DNA from: Gammaproteobacteria bacterium
GTDB lineage: Bacteria > Pseudomonadota > Gammaproteobacteria > GCA-001735895
Assembly (NCBI GenBank): GCA_024232855.1
Contig: JAAEPH010000011.1
Span: 1-47,472, forward strand
Reading direction: 5' to 3'
DNA length: 47,472 bases
The translations under genes and the position numbers were made by a program. The stretch's first letter is position 1. Each line of letters starts with the position of its first letter. The notes below the pieces were generated by a model, which made no database searches, was not told where the DNA came from, and saw only the letters and a program-made list of their open reading frames with translations. Below, one piece after another: positions 36,076-44,930 of the stretch.

Positions 36076-36918
36076 GTGGCAATTTACGCAATAGGTGATG
36101 TGCAGGGTTGCTATTCGGAACTCTGTCGTTTACTCGAGAAAATCGAATTCGATTCGGCTCACGACACGCTCTGGTTTTGCGGGGATCTGGTCAACCGAGG
36201 ACCGGAGTCGCTGCAGACCCTGAAATTTGCCAAGTCGCTGGGAGACAGCGCTGTCTGCGTGCTCGGCAATCATGATTTACATTTACTCGCCCTGCATCAC
36301 GGTATCCATAAGGTGCGCGATACCAGTCATCTGCAACAGGTTCTCGATAGCCCTGAGCGCGATGAGTTGATGGCCTGGCTGCAGGGATTGCCGCTATTGC
36401 ATTATGACGAGATCCACAAATCCCTGCTGGTGCATGCCGGCATTCACCCCGGCTGGGGATTGAGCAAGGCGCAAAAATTCGCGGCCGAAGCGGAGGCGGC
36501 GTTGCATGGCGAGAAGGCTGTAAAGTACCTGACTAATATGTACGGCAACACGCCCAAGAAATGGTCCGACGACCTCTCCGGCAGCCAGCGCTTGCGACTG
36601 ATCACCAATATTTTTACCCGCATGCGATACTTTACAGCAGGCGGGAGTCTGGAATTCGGCGTCGCCGGTAGTCCACGGCAAAACCTGCGTAACGGCTTGA
36701 CGCCCTGGTTTCAGATGGAGGCAACTCTGCGAGAAGATGTGCGCGTGTTATTCGGGCACTGGTCGACCTTGCCGGTGGGTTGCTACGGACGTTGTTTCGC
36801 CCTCGACGGGGGTTGTGTCTGGGGTGGGCACATGGTCGCATTGCGCATTGATTTTGAGGCCGAAGACTGGTTTTTTGTCGATTCATATACCAGGAGACCG
36901 GTAGACACCGCGTCCTAA
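36076..36918 (+). CDS. apaH: bis(5'-nucleosyl)-tetraphosphatase, symmetrical
   Basis: 280 residues from GTG 36076. Metallophosphoesterase that hydrolyses Ap4A (and deprotects Ap4A-capped RNA) to two ADP. Metal site: AIGDVQGCYSEL, FCGDLVNRGPESL and CVLGNHDLHLLAL; later His in LLVHAGIHPGW and FGHWSTL. Twelve bases behind apaG. Confidence 0.96.
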   Translation: MAIYAIGDVQGCYSELCRLLEKIEFDSAHDTLWFCGDLVNRGPESLQTLKFAKSLGDSAVCVLGNHDLHLLALHHGIHKVRDTSHLQQVLDSPERDELMAWLQGLPLLHYDEIHKSLLVHAGIHPGWGLSKAQKFAAEAEAALHGEKAVKYLTNMYGNTPKKWSDDLSGSQRLRLITNIFTRMRYFTAGGSLEFGVAGSPRQNLRNGLTPWFQMEATLREDVRVLFGHWSTLPVGCYGRCFALDGGCVWGGHMVALRIDFEAEDWFFVDSYTRRPVDTAS

Positions 36919-36922
36919 AAGG

Positions 36923-37227
36923 TTCTCGCGGAGGCGCAGAGGTGCGGGGACCGCGGAGGGCATTTTACCCTAAAATCCTCAGTTGAATCTACTGCGGTCG
37001 TCTACTGCACTGAATCTCATGCATTTTTTCATTATTTTTTAGCTCACCCGTAGAGTGACTACGCGATCGCCTAAAATAACGAAAGAAATACCTGATATTC
37101 AGCACATTAGACGCCCTCGCTACGATTCAACTGAGGATTTCAGGTTTACAGAGTGGGTGCCTGGGCATCTCTATTTCAACTACGATAACCTCTTTATCTC
37201 TCAGCGCTCTCCGCGCCTCCGCGAGAA
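36923..37227. repeat. CTCGCGGAGGCGC element split by MITE-2b
   Basis: TTCTCGCGGAGGCGCAGAGG starts at 36923 and the opposite arm ending CGCGAGAA is at 37208-37227, with MITE-2b (36969-37144) inserted between. The stretch 36919-37249 contains nothing else. Confidence 0.75.
36969..37144. mobile_element. MITE-2 copy b (176 bp, TTTAC target duplication)
   Basis: Inverted ends CCTAAAATCCTCAGTTG and (reverse) CCTGAAATCCTCAGTTG, with TTTAC on both flanks (36964-36968 and 37145-37149). The sequence is the reverse complement of copy a with few differences. The interior includes a GTAGAGTGACTAC hairpin region. Confidence 0.9.
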
Positions 37228-37234
37228 TCTTTAC

Positions 37235-37252
37235 GGTGAGATATGCGTGCTA
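37235..37252. repeat. solo MITE-1 end
   Basis: GGTGAGATATGCGTGCTA, one terminal repeat with no partner nearby. It overlaps the stop codon (TAG) of the FHA gene, so the end of that gene may derive from the repeat. Confidence 0.65.
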
Positions 37253-37564
37253 CTCTTCGTACTGTGCAGCAAAGGCGCCGGCAATCTCCAGCAGGCTATG
37301 GATGGTGTACTGGCGGTTGCCGACTACGATCGGCTGATGTAACTGCACATAACCTTCGTTGAATGGGACCAGGCGATTGTTCTTGATCAGGAAGGTGCCA
37401 TTGGTAGAACCCAGGTCGCGAAGATAGATCTCACCGTTGATGACCTGGATTTCGGCGTGCTGTTTGCTTATGGCCGGGTCGTTGATATAGATATGACCTT
37501 CCCTTCCGATAATGTAAGTTCGGCTCTCCATATGTTGCACTTCACCCCTCGTACTGCTGCCCAT
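37250..37564 (-). CDS. FHA-domain protein
   Basis: 104 residues, a stand-alone forkhead-associated domain that binds phosphothreonine peptides. Core residues: YIIGREGHIYI (Gly-Arg), ISKQHAEIQV (Ser, His) and DLGSTNGTFL (Asn-Gly). There is no fused effector. The start is uncertain: ATG 37564, GTG 37540 with GAGGGGTGAA directly upstream, or ATG 37531. GTG 37540 has the best ribosome binding site. The last residues (YEE) run into a solo MITE-1 end, so a longer ancestral C-terminus is possible. Partner unknown; no kinase in the window. Confidence 0.8.
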   Translation of the reverse strand: MGSSTRGEVQHMESRTYIIGREGHIYINDPAISKQHAEIQVINGEIYLRDLGSTNGTFLIKNNRLVPFNEGYVQLHQPIVVGNRQYTIHSLLEIAGAFAAQYEE

Positions 37565-37613
37565 TCTGGCAAATTCTCTACTTCAAAGATAAATCAGTCT
37601 ACTCTAATAGAAA

Positions 37614-38108
37614 CTAAATTTCTCGGACAAATTTAACAAAACTGTAGGCAAAGGTATTGCCTTGATCTGCGTCAAAATCCTCCCGGGTCTCGACTTTCCA
37701 GTCATTGCATTCGAACGCGGGAAACCAGGTGTCTCCGTCGAAGCTATGGTGGATTCGAGTAATGTACATTCGTGTTGCCTGGCCGATGGTTTGCTGATAA
37801 AGGCTTGCGCCACCGATTAGCATGACTTCTTCGTCACCGGCACAGCACGACAGCGCCGCGTCGATACTGTTGACAATCTCGCAGCCGTTGGCGCTGAAAG
37901 CGGGATCGCGGGTTATGACGATGTTGCGCCGCCCGGGCAGTGGTTTGCCAATCGACTCGAAAGTCTTGCGCCCCATGATGATCGGCTTCCCCATCGTGGT
38001 GCGTTTAAAAAACGCGAGATCGGCCGGCAAATGCCAGGGTAGCTGGTTGTCGCGGCCGATCAGGCGGTTTTCGTCCATGGCGACGATCAACGAGATATTA
38101 GTCCGCAT
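37614..38108 (-). CDS. folA: dihydrofolate reductase
   Basis: 164 residues as read. Reduces dihydrofolate to tetrahydrofolate with NADPH. Markers: ISLIVAMDENRLIGRDNQLPWHLP, GRKTFESIGKPLPGR and VMLIGGASLY. The start ATG (38108) lies within the terminal repeat of the MITE-1 copy, giving MRTNIS. Without the MITE and with one TA, the sequence would read ATGACTAATATCTCG, giving MTNIS with the start overlapping the ksgA stop. Residues after Asn are therefore ancestral and the first ones come from the mobile element. GGTGA precedes the new ATG by three bases. Confidence 0.95.
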   Translation of the reverse strand: MRTNISLIVAMDENRLIGRDNQLPWHLPADLAFFKRTTMGKPIIMGRKTFESIGKPLPGRRNIVITRDPAFSANGCEIVNSIDAALSCCAGDEEVMLIGGASLYQQTIGQATRMYITRIHHSFDGDTWFPAFECNDWKVETREDFDADQGNTFAYSFVKFVREI

Positions 38109-38327
38109 ATCTCACCGATTTCCTGCTCGGCAATTGCTCCTGCATTGCTCTACCTCCTGCGTCCATGCAGTCGTGCGGGCGCCGCAAAGCGCACTGTGGC
38201 ACGCCGTACTCCCGACGGCCCGTTAAACGTAGTGAAAACTACGCCGGCGCGGACCTCTGGTCCGTGCGGCGCGCCACAGCGTCTTTGCGACGCCCTCGCG
38301 ACGTAAAACGGTGAGATATGCGGACTA
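38099..38327. mobile_element. MITE-1 copy, core type A, inserted at the ksgA-folA junction
   Basis: 229 bp counted with both TA borders. TAGTCCGCATATCTCACC at the left and GGTGAGATATGCGGACTA at the right, an 18-bp perfect inverted repeat. The core contains GCACTGTGGC/GCCACAGCG arms and ACGTAGTGAAAACTACG, shared with the copy at 15543-15725. No coding frame of its own. Confidence 0.9.
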
Positions 38328-38328
38328 G

Positions 38329-39099
38329 TCATGTGCAGGCCCTGCTTAGCCTGGCAAAATCACCGATGGAGAGATTTTCGGCGCGCAGGGTCGGATCGAT
38401 ATCACAGGCGATAATCTTTTCCCGGTCCAGCATCGATTTAAGCGAATTTGATATGGTTTTACGCCGCTGGCCGAAGGCCGCCTGAACGATTGCGGAGAAA
38501 TTTGCGTGATCGCCGATATCGTATTCGGGAACGGCCAGGGGAGTCAATCGAATGACGGCCGAATTGACCTTCGGCGGAGGCCTGAAGCTGCCGGGCGCCA
38601 CGTCGAACAGGTACTGACATGCGCACCGATACTGCAACATCACCGAGAGTCGACCATAATTGGCGTCCCCGGGACCGGCAGCAATGCGTAAAGCCACCTC
38701 TTTTTGCACCATGAAGTGCATGTCCTGAATCTGCTTTACCGACTCCAGCAAGTGGAACATGAGCGGGGTCGATATGTTGTAGGGAAGATTGCCGACCAGG
38801 CGGTAATATTTCTGCGAACCCAGGCTTGCCAGCTCAAACTCGAGGATGTCCGCATTGATCACTTCGAGGTTGCCATAGCGCTTTGATCGACGGCTTAGAA
38901 CCGGTACCAGGTCGCGGTCGAGCTCGACCGCGATCAGGTTTTCACAGGCCTTCAGCAGGGGGTAGGTCAGCGCTCCCTGGCCCGGACCGATCTCGATCAG
39001 GTTTTCGCCCGGTTGCGGATTAATCGATCGCAGGATACGGTCGATTATGGTCTGGTCATGCAGAAAATGCTGACCAAAGCGTTTACGCGCCTGGTGCAT
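38329..39099 (-). CDS. ksgA: 16S rRNA dimethyladenosine transferase (RsmA)
   Basis: 256 residues from ATG 39099 (MHQARKRFGQHFLHD); the longer upstream frame is antisense/overlapping pdxA. Dimethylates two adenines in 16S helix 45. Markers: IGPGQGALT (SAM motif I) and VGNLPYNISTP (motif IV). Start overlaps the pdxA end by 17 bases. The MITE-1 copy begins one base after the stop. Confidence 0.97.
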   Translation of the reverse strand: MHQARKRFGQHFLHDQTIIDRILRSINPQPGENLIEIGPGQGALTYPLLKACENLIAVELDRDLVPVLSRRSKRYGNLEVINADILEFELASLGSQKYYRLVGNLPYNISTPLMFHLLESVKQIQDMHFMVQKEVALRIAAGPGDANYGRLSVMLQYRCACQYLFDVAPGSFRPPPKVNSAVIRLTPLAVPEYDIGDHANFSAIVQAAFGQRRKTISNSLKSMLDREKIIACDIDPTLRAENLSIGDFARLSRACT

Positions 39100-40075
39100 G
39101 CAGCCGTTTTTGTTGTGCTTGAAAAATTGCCGAACGGATTGCCGCGAACAGGCTATCCGGCCTCGCCAGTGCACTACCGGCGAGGTCGAGAGCGGTGCCG
39201 TGGTCAACCGAACTTCGGATAACTGGCAGCCCCAGGGTGGTGTTAACGGCATTGTGAAAGCCGACGTGCTTAAGTACCGGCAAACCCTGGTCGTGATACA
39301 TCGCCACCACCGCATCGGCGTCGGCGAGCATGCCCGGGGTGAACAGCGTATCGGCCGGATAAGGTCCGCTCAGCTTGATTCCAGACTCTTTCAGCGCGTC
39401 GAGGGCAGGGGCGATAACCTCTATTTCCTCGCGCCCGAGATAACCGTTTTCGCCCGCATGCGGATTGAGCCCGCAGACCTTGATATGTGGACTGGAGAGG
39501 CCGAAGCGGTCTTGTAAATCACGAGCGAGAATTTCGATGACTTCACGGATAGCGGTGGGTGTGATGGCGTCGGCTACATCACGCAGGGGCAGGTGGGTTG
39601 TGATCAGCGCGACCCTGAGTTGGTCCGCGATCAGCAGCATTACCGGCCTCGGCGCCTGGCAGATTTCAGCCAGGAACTCGGTATGCCCGGAAAAGGGTAT
39701 ACCGGCGCGATTGATAGTTTCCTTTTGCACCGGTGCGGTAACCATGGCGTCGAATTCGCCACCGAGACAGGCCCTGCAGGCTCTCTCCAGGATAGCGAGG
39801 ACATAGTCTGCATTGGCGCTATCGAGTTGGCCGGGTGTACAGGTTTTCGACAGCGGAAGGTCGATCACTTCGATCGCGGCGGTGTTAGCGGACCTGTCAG
39901 CGTAGGTGATGAATTTCGTGGTTGTTCCTAGCGCTTCGGCGCGTGCGCGCAGCATGCCGTGGTCGCCGATGACAACGAGGCGTGCATCGAAGTCGCCCGG
40001 ATCGATTCTGGCGATGATATCCGGACCGATGCCTGCCGGCTCACCTGAGGTAATGACGATGCGCGCCTCAGGCAT
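39083..40075 (-). CDS. pdxA: 4-hydroxythreonine-4-phosphate dehydrogenase
   Basis: 330 residues. Pyridoxal phosphate biosynthesis. Markers: ITSGEPAGIGPDI, FSGHTEFLAE, NPHAGENG and AMYHDQGLPVLK (His metal ligands). Overlaps surA by 8 bases upstream and ksgA downstream; compact operon lptD-surA-pdxA-ksgA. Confidence 0.97.
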   Translation of the reverse strand: MPEARIVITSGEPAGIGPDIIARIDPGDFDARLVVIGDHGMLRARAEALGTTTKFITYADRSANTAAIEVIDLPLSKTCTPGQLDSANADYVLAILERACRACLGGEFDAMVTAPVQKETINRAGIPFSGHTEFLAEICQAPRPVMLLIADQLRVALITTHLPLRDVADAITPTAIREVIEILARDLQDRFGLSSPHIKVCGLNPHAGENGYLGREEIEVIAPALDALKESGIKLSGPYPADTLFTPGMLADADAVVAMYHDQGLPVLKHVGFHNAVNTTLGLPVIRSSVDHGTALDLAGSALARPDSLFAAIRSAIFQAQQKRLHAPGA

Positions 40076-41357
40076 CGGGTTTGTTGGGGAAAACGACGTA
40101 GGCTTCGTCGCGCAGCCGTCGTCTCCACAGGTCGAAGACTTCGCGCTGCTTTTGTTGTAACAATTGGGAATAAATTTTGTTGCGCTTGTTTTGTTCGGTT
40201 TCGTCGATCGTGCGTCGTCCGGTGACCTGGATCAGATGCCAGCCGTACCGGGTGTGAACCGGCTGGCTGAGTTCGCCTTCCTCGAGCAGACTGGTTGCCT
40301 CTTCGTATTCGCTGACGGTAACACCGGGATCCAACCAGCCCATGTCTCCGCCGTCGACACCAGTACTGTAGTCGACCGAGTAGAGTCGCGCCAGGCGCGT
40401 AAAATCCTCTCCGGCCTCGATTCTTTCGCGGAATTCAAGCAAGCGCAGGCGCACGTCGTCTTCCGAAACCAGCTCATTCGGTTTGAGCAGTATGTGGCGA
40501 CTTTTTGTTTGCTTGCGCATGGTCTTTTCCAGGTCGCGCCGCTCCCTGAGGAATATGATGTGGAAACCACTTGGGCTGCGGATCGGTCCGGCATGCTCAC
40601 CGGGCTCCATGGCGATGATCTGGGAAGTGAACAGGCTTGGAATTTCGGCCCGTTTGCGCCAACCGAGGTCGCCGCCCCTGAGCGCGGTGTCGCCGGTCGA
40701 AAAGGTATTGGCGAGTTCATCGAACTGGGCGCCCTGATCGAGTCGTGACAGGATATCCGTGGCGGTGCCCTGTGTCTTCTCGATCTGCTCAGGAGTGGCA
40801 GCGTCGGGTAACGCGATCAGTATGTGTGACAGCCGATATTCGTAGTTACTGTTGTCACCGCCGCTGAGTTTGATGAATTCGTCCACTTCGGCATCGCTGA
40901 TGGTTGCATGGCGCTGGCCGTACTGATTTCTCAGGTTGCCAAAGGTGAGTTCGCGGCGAACGGCTTCGCGATACTGGTCGTATTCCACGCCCTCGTTGAT
41001 CAACGATTGACGAAATTCGGACAGGCTCATGTCGTTTTGCCGGGCGACTCGCTGCATGGTCTGGTTGAGTTGGCCGTCGGTAATATTGATGCCGCGGCGA
41101 TTCGATTCCTGCTGCAGCAAGGAATCGCTGATGAGCGCCTCCAGCACCTGGCGTTTGAGCACGGCTTCGCCGGGCAGGCGTCGATTGGTTTTAGCAAAAT
41201 CGATTTTGATCAACTGAGTTCGATCATTCAGGTCGCGTTCAGTGATAACGCTTTCATCAACGATGGCGACGATCTTGTCGAGCGACATCTGCGCAGCGTT
41301 CGCCGCCTGCGGTATCAGCATTGAACAGATCAGGAATAAAAAGCGATGCATCTTCAT
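40068..41357 (-). CDS. surA: periplasmic chaperone and peptidyl-prolyl isomerase SurA
   Basis: 429 residues with signal peptide (MKMHRFLFLICSMLIPQAANA). Escorts outer-membrane proteins to the BAM complex. N-terminal chaperone domain, then two parvulin domains starting about YRLSHILIALPDAATPEQ and SRHILLKPNELVSEDD, and a C-terminal helix. Located between lptD and pdxA; LptD is a known client. Confidence 0.96.
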   Translation of the reverse strand: MKMHRFLFLICSMLIPQAANAAQMSLDKIVAIVDESVITERDLNDRTQLIKIDFAKTNRRLPGEAVLKRQVLEALISDSLLQQESNRRGINITDGQLNQTMQRVARQNDMSLSEFRQSLINEGVEYDQYREAVRRELTFGNLRNQYGQRHATISDAEVDEFIKLSGGDNSNYEYRLSHILIALPDAATPEQIEKTQGTATDILSRLDQGAQFDELANTFSTGDTALRGGDLGWRKRAEIPSLFTSQIIAMEPGEHAGPIRSPSGFHIIFLRERRDLEKTMRKQTKSRHILLKPNELVSEDDVRLRLLEFRERIEAGEDFTRLARLYSVDYSTGVDGGDMGWLDPGVTVSEYEEATSLLEEGELSQPVHTRYGWHLIQVTGRRTIDETEQNKRNKIYSQLLQQKQREVFDLWRRRLRDEAYVVFPNKPDA

Positions 41358-41373
41358 TTAATATCTTCGATCA

Positions 41374-43557
41374 TCAGAAACCCGGGGTATAACCAGGTAT
41401 GGCTTCAAACAGCCGGGCGTCGATGTCCTGGCCGGCCTGGCTCAGACCCTTGAAGGTAAACTCAAAATAAATGCTGTTTTCGGTTTCAGCAAAGTCATTC
41501 TTGTTGTCTCCGGTCTGGCCGGCCAGTATTTTAAGTCCCCAACAGCAGGATTCATAGTTAATCCCCAATAAATTCTCCACCGGTTCATCGAATTTCAGTG
41601 AATGGTGGACCTTCGTTACTATCGCCCAACGCTCATCGATGGGATAGGCCATGGATACCAGCGCCTGCTCGAGTTTGTTCTCGGTAAAGTAGTAAGCAAA
41701 GTTGGTGGCGAATCCCCTGTCGCTGTAGTTAACCGAAAAATTGCGGTCGGTGACGTTACTCTCATCGGGATCGTACACCAGGCGAGTTGCCAGGGTCAGG
41801 GTCGGAAGCGGCCAGAAATCGACCTCGGCGATGACGTCTGAACGTGTCTCCTCGTCGCTCTTGCCGTTCAGGCTGACGAGGCGGTCCTCGAAGTAAAAAA
41901 TCTGTCCGGCGCGCGCGTTCAGCAATTCGTTTCCGCTTTCGGTATCGAATATACGGCTGGACAGTCCGAAAGTGACCTGTTTGGCGTCGCCGATTCGATC
42001 GGCCCCGTTAAAGCGATTGTTTTTAAACAGATTTCTATAGGTACTGGGGGCGAGCGAGGTGTCGAAGTCGGGGATATCGTCCTGGTTCTCATACGGCGTA
42101 AACAGAAAATAAAGTCGCGGTTCGAGGGTTTGCCTCCATTGCCCGGTGGAACCGGTGAAACGTTCGAAGATCAGCCCCGTATCGACTCCGAGCGTGGGCA
42201 GGGCGCGATCGATCGAATTGCCCTCCGGGTTGTTATCGAGCTGGTAGTCGGTGAAGGCGAGTTGTAATTCGGGATTGAAGAAGTACCAGCTGTCCTGTGA
42301 ATTCAGACGCAACTGGGTGACAAAATTGCTGCGCTTGCCGGTAATGCTGTCATCTCGGTCGAAGCTGACCAACTCGAGATGAACCGGTGTCTGTATATCT
42401 TCATGCCAGGATTCGGGGTCGGCCTCCAGGGTAAAACGCGGTAACCGACTGTACGGGCGACTGTTCAGACTGGTGGTTTCGTCCAGGGTCTGGTAGTCCT
42501 GCCACATCAACTCGCTCCGCCAGAATTCACCGTCACGATTGAAACGGACAAAGCGTTCAAGGTGCTTGGTATCGTTATACTGTGGCGCAACCAGTAAGTA
42601 GTCGTCAAAAAAATCCCCATCAGACGTCTCGGCCAGTAACAGGCCAGCTTTAACCTCGTAAGGCAGCGCGATTGTGTGCTGCCACTGCTTGAGCCAGCGT
42701 AAATCGTCGTACTCCCTGTCATCGATATAGGAAAGATCGACCTGCCCGCGGTGGTTTTCGAAGAGGTAGCGATTTTCCGTGTTGAGCTGTAAGCCGAGAT
42801 TACCATACCAGGCCGGCGTGATGGTCATGTCGTAGTTCGGCGCCATGTTCCAGTAAATCGGTACGATTACACTGGCGCCGTCGCGCTCGGCATAACCGAC
42901 CCTGGGCGCGAGGATGCCCGACATGCGCCGATCGTCCACCGGGAACTGGAAATAGGGCAGGTAAAGGAAGGGCACTTCCTGGAAATACATCGTCGTATGC
43001 GTCGCGGTGCCCAGGCCGCTTTCATTGTCGATCTCGAGTTCCGCCGCTCGCAGGTGCCAGGCTTTGTCGTCGGGATCGCAGGTGGTGTAGTAAAGGTCGC
43101 TGTAGCGGCTGCGATACGCATCCAGCTTCTCAATTTTTTCGGCATTCCCGCGTGCGTGATTGTTATTTATCTCGAATGCGGCCTGATCGAATTCGGCGCG
43201 ATCGTTAAGGTTGTCGATATGTATGCTGGGACTTTTCAGGCGGTAATTCTGATCGGTAAAAAGGACGTTGCCGCTAGCCCTGATTTCTTCGCTGGAGCGG
43301 GTGATAAAAATGTCATCGGCATCGACTCTCTGATCCGTGCCGACAAGGCTGGCATCACCGGTCAGGTGGACTCGCTCGCTGTTTTCAGTGATCAGGGAGA
43401 ATGCTTCGGCCTGAACCTCGTCACCTGCCCGGTCTTCGGCTACGAGATATTCAAACGATGGAAAGCGACACAGGCTCCAGTCCTCCGCTGCCAGCGAGGG
43501 GCGGAATAGGGTCGTAGATACCAGACCTGCCAGCAGTATGTTGCGCGGGTGTAACAA
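41374..43557 (-). CDS. lptD: LPS-assembly protein LptD
   Basis: 727 residues. Outer-membrane beta-barrel that inserts LPS at the cell surface with LptE. Signal peptide up to about SLAA (residue 24). The four cysteines that form the nested disulfides in E. coli LptD are represented: C30 (DWSLCRF), one in YYTTCDPDDKAWHL, and the adjacent pair in YESCCWGLKI. First gene of the operon; 16 bases precede surA. Confidence 0.96.
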   Translation of the reverse strand: MLHPRNILLAGLVSTTLFRPSLAAEDWSLCRFPSFEYLVAEDRAGDEVQAEAFSLITENSERVHLTGDASLVGTDQRVDADDIFITRSSEEIRASGNVLFTDQNYRLKSPSIHIDNLNDRAEFDQAAFEINNNHARGNAEKIEKLDAYRSRYSDLYYTTCDPDDKAWHLRAAELEIDNESGLGTATHTTMYFQEVPFLYLPYFQFPVDDRRMSGILAPRVGYAERDGASVIVPIYWNMAPNYDMTITPAWYGNLGLQLNTENRYLFENHRGQVDLSYIDDREYDDLRWLKQWQHTIALPYEVKAGLLLAETSDGDFFDDYLLVAPQYNDTKHLERFVRFNRDGEFWRSELMWQDYQTLDETTSLNSRPYSRLPRFTLEADPESWHEDIQTPVHLELVSFDRDDSITGKRSNFVTQLRLNSQDSWYFFNPELQLAFTDYQLDNNPEGNSIDRALPTLGVDTGLIFERFTGSTGQWRQTLEPRLYFLFTPYENQDDIPDFDTSLAPSTYRNLFKNNRFNGADRIGDAKQVTFGLSSRIFDTESGNELLNARAGQIFYFEDRLVSLNGKSDEETRSDVIAEVDFWPLPTLTLATRLVYDPDESNVTDRNFSVNYSDRGFATNFAYYFTENKLEQALVSMAYPIDERWAIVTKVHHSLKFDEPVENLLGINYESCCWGLKILAGQTGDNKNDFAETENSIYFEFTFKGLSQAGQDIDARLFEAIPGYTPGF

Positions 43558-43657
43558 GGCGAACCAGAAAATAATTACATTCTGTCACATTATCCTGCCC
43601 CGGTTAATCCCGGCTTAACAAAAATGGGCTCGAAAGAAGGTATCTCCCGCGCCGGTC

Positions 43658-44626
43658 TCAGGAACCTGTTGCCTTGAACACTTCGGTATCCGGGTGAAAC
43701 GCAAACCATGCAAACCAGAATCCCTGGACGCCCGCTACCGGTTGGCCTTCGGTGTCGGTAACCGTAATACTGCGATTTTCAGTATCCCATTCAAAATTGA
43801 AGCGGGTGCCATTGACGGAGTCGCTGAAGCGCGTTTTGTCCTGCTTGTCGAGTTCGATGAAGGGGTATGCCCTGTAGACGCCATCGATACCCAGTCCGAG
43901 CACGACTTCCTTGGGGTGGTAGTTGTCGGGCGCCTCGTTGTTGACCGCGAAATAGGTATAACGCGATTGCTCGTAACCGGCGTAGGGGTCTCGCTGGTAA
44001 TCACGAAAATGCCCGGTGTCGTCGGATAACACCAGGGTGTCGGGGTGCGTATCAAGCCAGTCGCGCCAGCTGGTGTGACTGATCGGCAACGGCGTCAATT
44101 GCTTGCCGACGCGCTCACCGGCGATCGATTTGCTCAGAATTTGCGACCACAACGACTCGGTTTCACGGTCGTACAGCAGGACATCGCTGTTGTACAGCAA
44201 GCCGGAAACCCCGAAGTCGGTCGAGCGCCCGTCGATGGTCGCGTCGAATGCGACCGCGGTGCCGCACAGCGGGCAATAGGTTACCGCAAAACCCTGGCCC
44301 TCGATTTCGTCGTTGACGATCTCATGCCAGTTCAGAATCGGGATCGGGTAAGCACGGGCCTCGCCGTTGAGGACGATGCCGACGATACGGTCGTCGGGTT
44401 TGAGGTACCCGGCCTGTGCCGCCACGACAAGCTTCGGATCGAACAGGGCCGGTATGCCGTCACGTGGGGGCCCACCGTGGAGAATCTGTTCGACCGGTAG
44501 AATCGAATTGGAGAGATCGAAGCCGTTGGTTGGCCCGGCGGAGGATGCATACTTGTAGACGATGACACCAAGCAGAATCCCAACTAATGCCAGTATTCTG
44601 GTTTTCTTCGATGGCAACAGGCGCAT
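43658..44626 (-). CDS. DUF3179 domain-containing protein, membrane-anchored
   Basis: 322 residues from ATG 44626 (MRLLPSKKTRILALVGILLGVIVY is split here as an N-terminal anchor); GAGGAG lies 6 bases upstream, which decides against the longer frame from 44716. DUF3179 core: ARAYPIPILNWHEIVND, VTYCPLCGTAVAFDA, GLLYNSDVLLYDRETESLWSQ (in parts) and HPKEVVLGL. The paired cysteines in YCPLC may bind a metal. Function unknown; extracytoplasmic by topology. Confidence 0.85.
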   Translation of the reverse strand: MRLLPSKKTRILALVGILLGVIVYKYASSAGPTNGFDLSNSILPVEQILHGGPPRDGIPALFDPKLVVAAQAGYLKPDDRIVGIVLNGEARAYPIPILNWHEIVNDEIEGQGFAVTYCPLCGTAVAFDATIDGRSTDFGVSGLLYNSDVLLYDRETESLWSQILSKSIAGERVGKQLTPLPISHTSWRDWLDTHPDTLVLSDDTGHFRDYQRDPYAGYEQSRYTYFAVNNEAPDNYHPKEVVLGLGIDGVYRAYPFIELDKQDKTRFSDSVNGTRFNFEWDTENRSITVTDTEGQPVAGVQGFWFAWFAFHPDTEVFKATGS

Positions 44627-44901
44627 TTCGAACTCCTCGCAGGCTAGCCCGGAAATTTCATAAATTTGCGCAAATATCGCGCAGGCCATTGTTTTCAAAA
44701 AGAAATGGGTTTTCACAAGGAAATTTCCGAAGAAGCCTGGTATCAGTGATTACCAGCGACTGAGGGAATATTTCTTGTGGAATCAATAGACAAGCGAGGT
44801 TGTGCATAATTTGTGAATTTTCCGGGCAAGATGGGTGTTTGAGTCGATAATACGTAAAAAATTCAATATTTTCAGCCGCGCTCGCGGACTCCCGCAGCCG
44901 C

Positions 44902-44930
44902 TTGACTCGGTTGTCTAATCTAATTAATCT
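44902..44930 (+). promoter_or_regulatory. probable adhC promoter
   Basis: TTGACT, 17-base spacer, TAATCT. The -10 lies in the first unit of a 19-bp tandem duplication; the second unit carries another TAATCT 19 bases downstream. No regulator gene (FrmR or LysR type) is in the window. Confidence 0.55.
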
